From positions 1 through 64,000 of the forward strand of contig JAZNFO010000014.1 of NCBI GenBank assembly GCA_045575975.1: DNA of 64,000 nt, in the 5' to 3' direction. How positions within the stretch are numbered: the stretch's first letter is position 1; each line of letters begins with the position of its first letter. Both the position numbers and the translations under genes were made by a program. Of this stretch, positions 61,772-64,000 are shown in pieces. The stretch comes from RGIG8709 sp045575975. GTDB lineage: Bacteria > Bacillota > Clostridia > Monoglobales > Monoglobaceae. Below the pieces are notes generated by a model. The model was not told where the DNA came from, made no database searches, and saw nothing but the letters and a program-made list of their open reading frames with translations.

Positions 61772-62013
61772 AGAAATATCCCGCGGTACCACCTCAGTTC
61801 ACTGTCATCTCACGGTGACAGCCTTGTAAGTATCAGACAATACTTATGTGCTGTAACGGGCACTCCCGTAGTAGCCTACTTAAAATAAAATTTTGTTCGG
61901 TACTCTGCTCGCAGAATGTATTCAAAATGCATCCATTTCTGTCTCGCACCAAACGACAGCTCTCTCAAAACTTCACACATTTTTACTATTTTCCGGTCAT
62001 GGCATTTATTATA
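61731..62013 (-). promoter_or_regulatory. T-box riboswitch, tyrosine (UAC) specifier
   Basis: The leader carries the invariant T-box TGAGGTGGTACCGCGG (complement 61781-61796), followed by the terminator. In stem I, the specifier loop is closed above by AAAATG (61978-61983) with CATTTT (61924-61929). Its 5' side has AGTA (61984-61987) and its 3' side GAA-TAC-A, the loop E arrangement of T-boxes, which puts the codon at TAC (61918-61920), tyrosine. Below it CGGAA pairs with TTCTG. The bulge UGGU would match a tRNA with discriminator A, as tRNA-Tyr has. The distal AGAGAGCTGTC...GACAG apical stem is also present. Transcription of the operon should rise when tRNA-Tyr is uncharged. Confidence 0.9.
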
Positions 62014-62019
62014 CTAAAA

Positions 62020-62048
62020 ATAATATCACAGCTTAGTCCTTGTGTCAA
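62020..62048 (-). promoter_or_regulatory. promoter of the T-box operon
   Basis: Minus-strand TTGACA (62043-62048), 17-nt spacer, TATTAT (62020-62025). It lies just after the esterase stop, so the T-box operon is transcribed on its own. Confidence 0.85.
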
Positions 62049-62085
62049 GAACTTTTTTGTATTTTCTTAGTAATTTTTAGCAGTT

Positions 62086-62922
62086 TTAATCTATTATCAT
62101 ATTAGCATCTGTATCAAAGATATTATCAAGCCACTCTGTTGCAAGATTTATCCATTTTGCAGCATGAGGATCTAAAAGTTCTCTGATATCTGTTTCTTTG
62201 TCTACGGTTGAAAGTCCGTGAGTGCCTTTTGTAAATATATGCATTTCAAAAGGTATGTCATTTTTCTTAAGTGCATTTGCAAACAAAAGTGAATTTTCAA
62301 CGGGGACAGCATTATCTTCCATAGTGTGCCAGATAAATGTTGGAGGAGTATCCTTTGAAACTCTGTTTTCAAGAGATAAATATTCAAGCATTTCTTTATC
62401 ATCTTTTCTGTCTCCAAGAAGATTGTTAAAAGAACCTCTGTGTGCCTTTTCTCCGCTTGAAATAACGGGGTATGAAAGGATTAATGCATTTGGCTTGTTT
62501 GATTTGTCAGCACATTTAATCGACTCTTCTGAATTCCAGAGTGTGCCGATGCTTGCTGTAAGATGTCCCCCGGCAGAAAAACCGCAAACTGCAATTTTAT
62601 CAGGATCAACATTCCATTTTTCTGCATTCTCTCTGATTAGTTTCAAACTATTTGAAACTTCTTCAAGAGCCGTTGGAAAAACACAAGGAGACACACTATA
62701 ATTAATAACAAAGGCGTGATAGCCTGCAGCATTAAATCTTATTGCAATAGGTTCTGCTTCTATGGGGCTACAGAATGCATATCCGCCCCCCGGACAAATA
62801 AGAACAGCAGGGCGTTTTCTTGGTATTTCCGGTCTCAATGTTTCATCAAGCACATATGTAGTTAATGTCGGAATGAAACCGTTTTTATTTGGTTCTCTTA
62901 GGTTTATGGTTTCGAAATTCAT
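62086..62922 (-). CDS. alpha/beta hydrolase, acetyl-esterase-like
   Basis: A 278-aa alpha/beta hydrolase of the BD-FAE / acetyl-xylan-esterase-like group. It shows PAVLICPGGGYAFCSPIEAEPIA for the oxyanion HGGG-like loop, GFSAGGHLTAS with the nucleophile serine, and a C-terminal GTHGLS histidine; the acid is probably in WHTMEDNAVPV. The substrate is likely an ester on a carbohydrate or a small molecule. It is 11 nt downstream of the citrate synthase gene and probably co-transcribed, an odd pairing. Not part of the T-box operon, which has its own promoter downstream. Confidence 0.85.
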   Translation of the reverse strand: MNFETINLREPNKNGFIPTLTTYVLDETLRPEIPRKRPAVLICPGGGYAFCSPIEAEPIAIRFNAAGYHAFVINYSVSPCVFPTALEEVSNSLKLIRENAEKWNVDPDKIAVCGFSAGGHLTASIGTLWNSEESIKCADKSNKPNALILSYPVISSGEKAHRGSFNNLLGDRKDDKEMLEYLSLENRVSKDTPPTFIWHTMEDNAVPVENSLLFANALKKNDIPFEMHIFTKGTHGLSTVDKETDIRELLDPHAAKWINLATEWLDNIFDTDANMIID

Positions 62923-62933
62923 TATTATATCTC

Positions 62934-64000
62934 CTATCTTTCGCTTATCGGTGTGTACGAACTTCTCTTAACAACATTTTTATAAGCAGGTCTTATTATT
63001 TTTCCGCCTGTCATAATTTCTTCGATTCTGTGGGCACACCAACCAACAATTCTTGCCATAGCAAATATTGGAGTATAAAGTTCTTCCGGAATGTTAAGCA
63101 TCTGATAAATAAAGCCTGAATAAAAGTCAACATTTGCAGGCATAGGAGCGGTGATGCCCTTAACATTATAAAATGCTTCAGGAGCTTTTTCTTCAATCAG
63201 ATTGTATAGATTAAATTCATCCATTCTGCCTGTTTCTCCGGCAAGCTTTCTTGCACATTCTTTTAAGATAACAGCCCTGGGGTCTGATAATGTGTAGATT
63301 GCATGGCCAATACCATAGATAAGACCTGACTTGTCTCCGGCTTCTTTTTTTAGTATTTTTTCAAGATAAGCAAGAACCTCTTTTTCGTCAGTCCAGTTTT
63401 TAACATTTTCTTCTATTTCTTTCATCTGGGTTAGAGTCTTTGCATTGGCACCGCCGTGTTTTGGTCCTTTTAATGAACCAATGGCTGCTGCAACAGAAGA
63501 ATATGTATCGGTGTTGCTTGATGATAAAACCCTGATAGTAAAAGCAGAGTTATTACCACCACCATGTTCTGCGTGAAGCATCAAGCATAGGTCCAGAACC
63601 TCTGCTTCAAGCTTTGTGTATTTATGGTTTGCCCTTGTCATATAGAAGAAATTCTCAGCTATTGAAAGCTCCGGATTCGGGTTATGCAGAACAAGACTTT
63701 TATGGTCGTAGTAATGACATTTTGCAGCATATGCATATGCAATAAGTGTTGGAAAACGGGCAATAAGATTAAGACTCTGGCGAAGCAGGTCATCAAGTTC
63801 TATGCTGTCGGGATTTTTGGTGTCATATGAATAAAGTGCAAGAACACTTCTTGCAAGCTTGTTCATAATGTTATCACTGGGAGCCTTTAAAATCATATCC
63901 TCTGCAAAATTTTCAGGTAATGTTCGTTTTTTTGAAAGCATTGATGTGAATTTGTCGAGCTGTTCTCTGTTTGGTAGAAAACCAAATGTAAGAAGAAAAA
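62934..64000 (-). CDS. citrate synthase, N-terminal part beyond the window
   Basis: The C-terminal 355 or so residues of citrate synthase, which condenses oxaloacetate and acetyl-CoA. The frame stays open through position 64000 and the upstream residues (LTFGFLPNREQL) match the family, so the ATG at 63941 is internal. Catalytic segments are LHAEHGGGNNSAFTIRVLSSS, LKGPKHGGAN and GIGHAIYTLSDPRAVIL, with PANVDFYSGFIYQMLNIPEELYTPIFAMARIVGWCAHRIEE at the end. With the aconitase elsewhere in the window it would feed 2-oxoglutarate synthesis. Confidence 0.95.
   Translation of the reverse strand, partial: FLLTFGFLPNREQLDKFTSMLSKKRTLPENFAEDMILKAPSDNIMNKLARSVLALYSYDTKNPDSIELDDLLRQSLNLIARFPTLIAYAYAAKCHYYDHKSLVLHNPNPELSIAENFFYMTRANHKYTKLEAEVLDLCLMLHAEHGGGNNSAFTIRVLSSSNTDTYSSVAAAIGSLKGPKHGGANAKTLTQMKEIEENVKNWTDEKEVLAYLEKILKKEAGDKSGLIYGIGHAIYTLSDPRAVILKECARKLAGETGRMDEFNLYNLIEEKAPEAFYNVKGITAPMPANVDFYSGFIYQMLNIPEELYTPIFAMARIVGWCAHRIEEIMTGGKIIRPAYKNVVKRSSYTPISER

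Noticed and set aside
61846..62070. Plus-strand frame within the T-box leader
   Set aside because: The region is fully explained by stem I, T-box and terminator structure on the minus strand; the frame has no ribosome site.

Overview
The window looks like a low-GC, spore-forming Clostridia (Firmicutes) chromosome. The support is consistent AT-rich codon use, canonical TTGACA/TATAAT promoters with 17-nt spacers, strong AGGAGG ribosome sites, spore genes (ylbJ, yqfC, yqfD) and Firmicutes-type gene clusters. It is almost entirely chromosomal core. Only the left edge (1-1452, an integrase and a partial gene next to a tRNA-Pro) looks like the end of an integrated mobile element. No rRNA or CRISPR array was seen.

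Layout. 1-1844: partial gene, tyrosine recombinase, non-coding segment with repeats, tRNA-Pro(GGG). 1862-3416: divergent nitroreductase and histidinol phosphatase. 3421-3698: non-coding segment with three hairpins bracketed by an inverted repeat. 3706-9992: minus-strand topA, dprA, trmH-like methyltransferase and a folate-type ECF S component, then infC-rpmI-rplT behind an L20 leader. 10130-12581: tsaE-tsaB-dacF. 12619-18386 (minus): serS, fba, ogg, rex, aconitase. 18618-20138: ruvX, DUF1292, tcdA. 20168-24227 (minus): the NfnAB-type electron-bifurcating transhydrogenase and a Na/Pi cotransporter. 24446-26266: typA. 26290-33473: ylbJ facing away from a conserved block yqfC-yqfD-phoH-ybeY-dgkA-era-yqzL-recO plus a QueG-like Fe-S protein. 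33650-45278: yybS-gdpP-rplI-dnaB-tilS-hpt-gltX-aminotransferase-trpS-tagO-like. 45341-47110: GTP-type PEP carboxykinase. 47160-53402 (minus): a phosphoribosyltransferase, a secreted SLH/GHL10 protein and a potABCD polyamine transporter. 53556-62013: a seven-gene minus-strand operon behind a T-box leader. 62086-64000: an esterase and a citrate synthase cut by the window edge.

The most interesting system is the operon at 53556-61677. Its leader is a T-box riboswitch whose specifier loop reads UAC (tyrosine). It is followed by a sodium:solute symporter, an amidohydrolase, an acyl-CoA synthetase, indolepyruvate:ferredoxin oxidoreductase (IorA, IorB), phenylacetate-CoA ligase and an ACT-domain protein, ending in one strong terminator. 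T-boxes switch genes on when their cognate tRNA is uncharged, so control by tyrosine starvation argues that this IOR/CoA-ligase set makes tyrosine from scavenged aryl acids by reductive carboxylation rather than degrading aromatic amino acids. That is an inference from arrangement and leader logic.

Metabolically the window holds the oxidative start of the TCA pathway (citrate synthase, aconitase), Nfn, Rex, fructose-bisphosphate aldolase and PEP carboxykinase, consistent with a fermentative anaerobe using ferredoxin-linked redox balance. Smaller observations are a Shine-Dalgarno site locked in a perfect 13-bp hairpin ahead of yqzL, a probable AUA start codon for infC, and loss of pgpH from the phoH-ybeY cluster.
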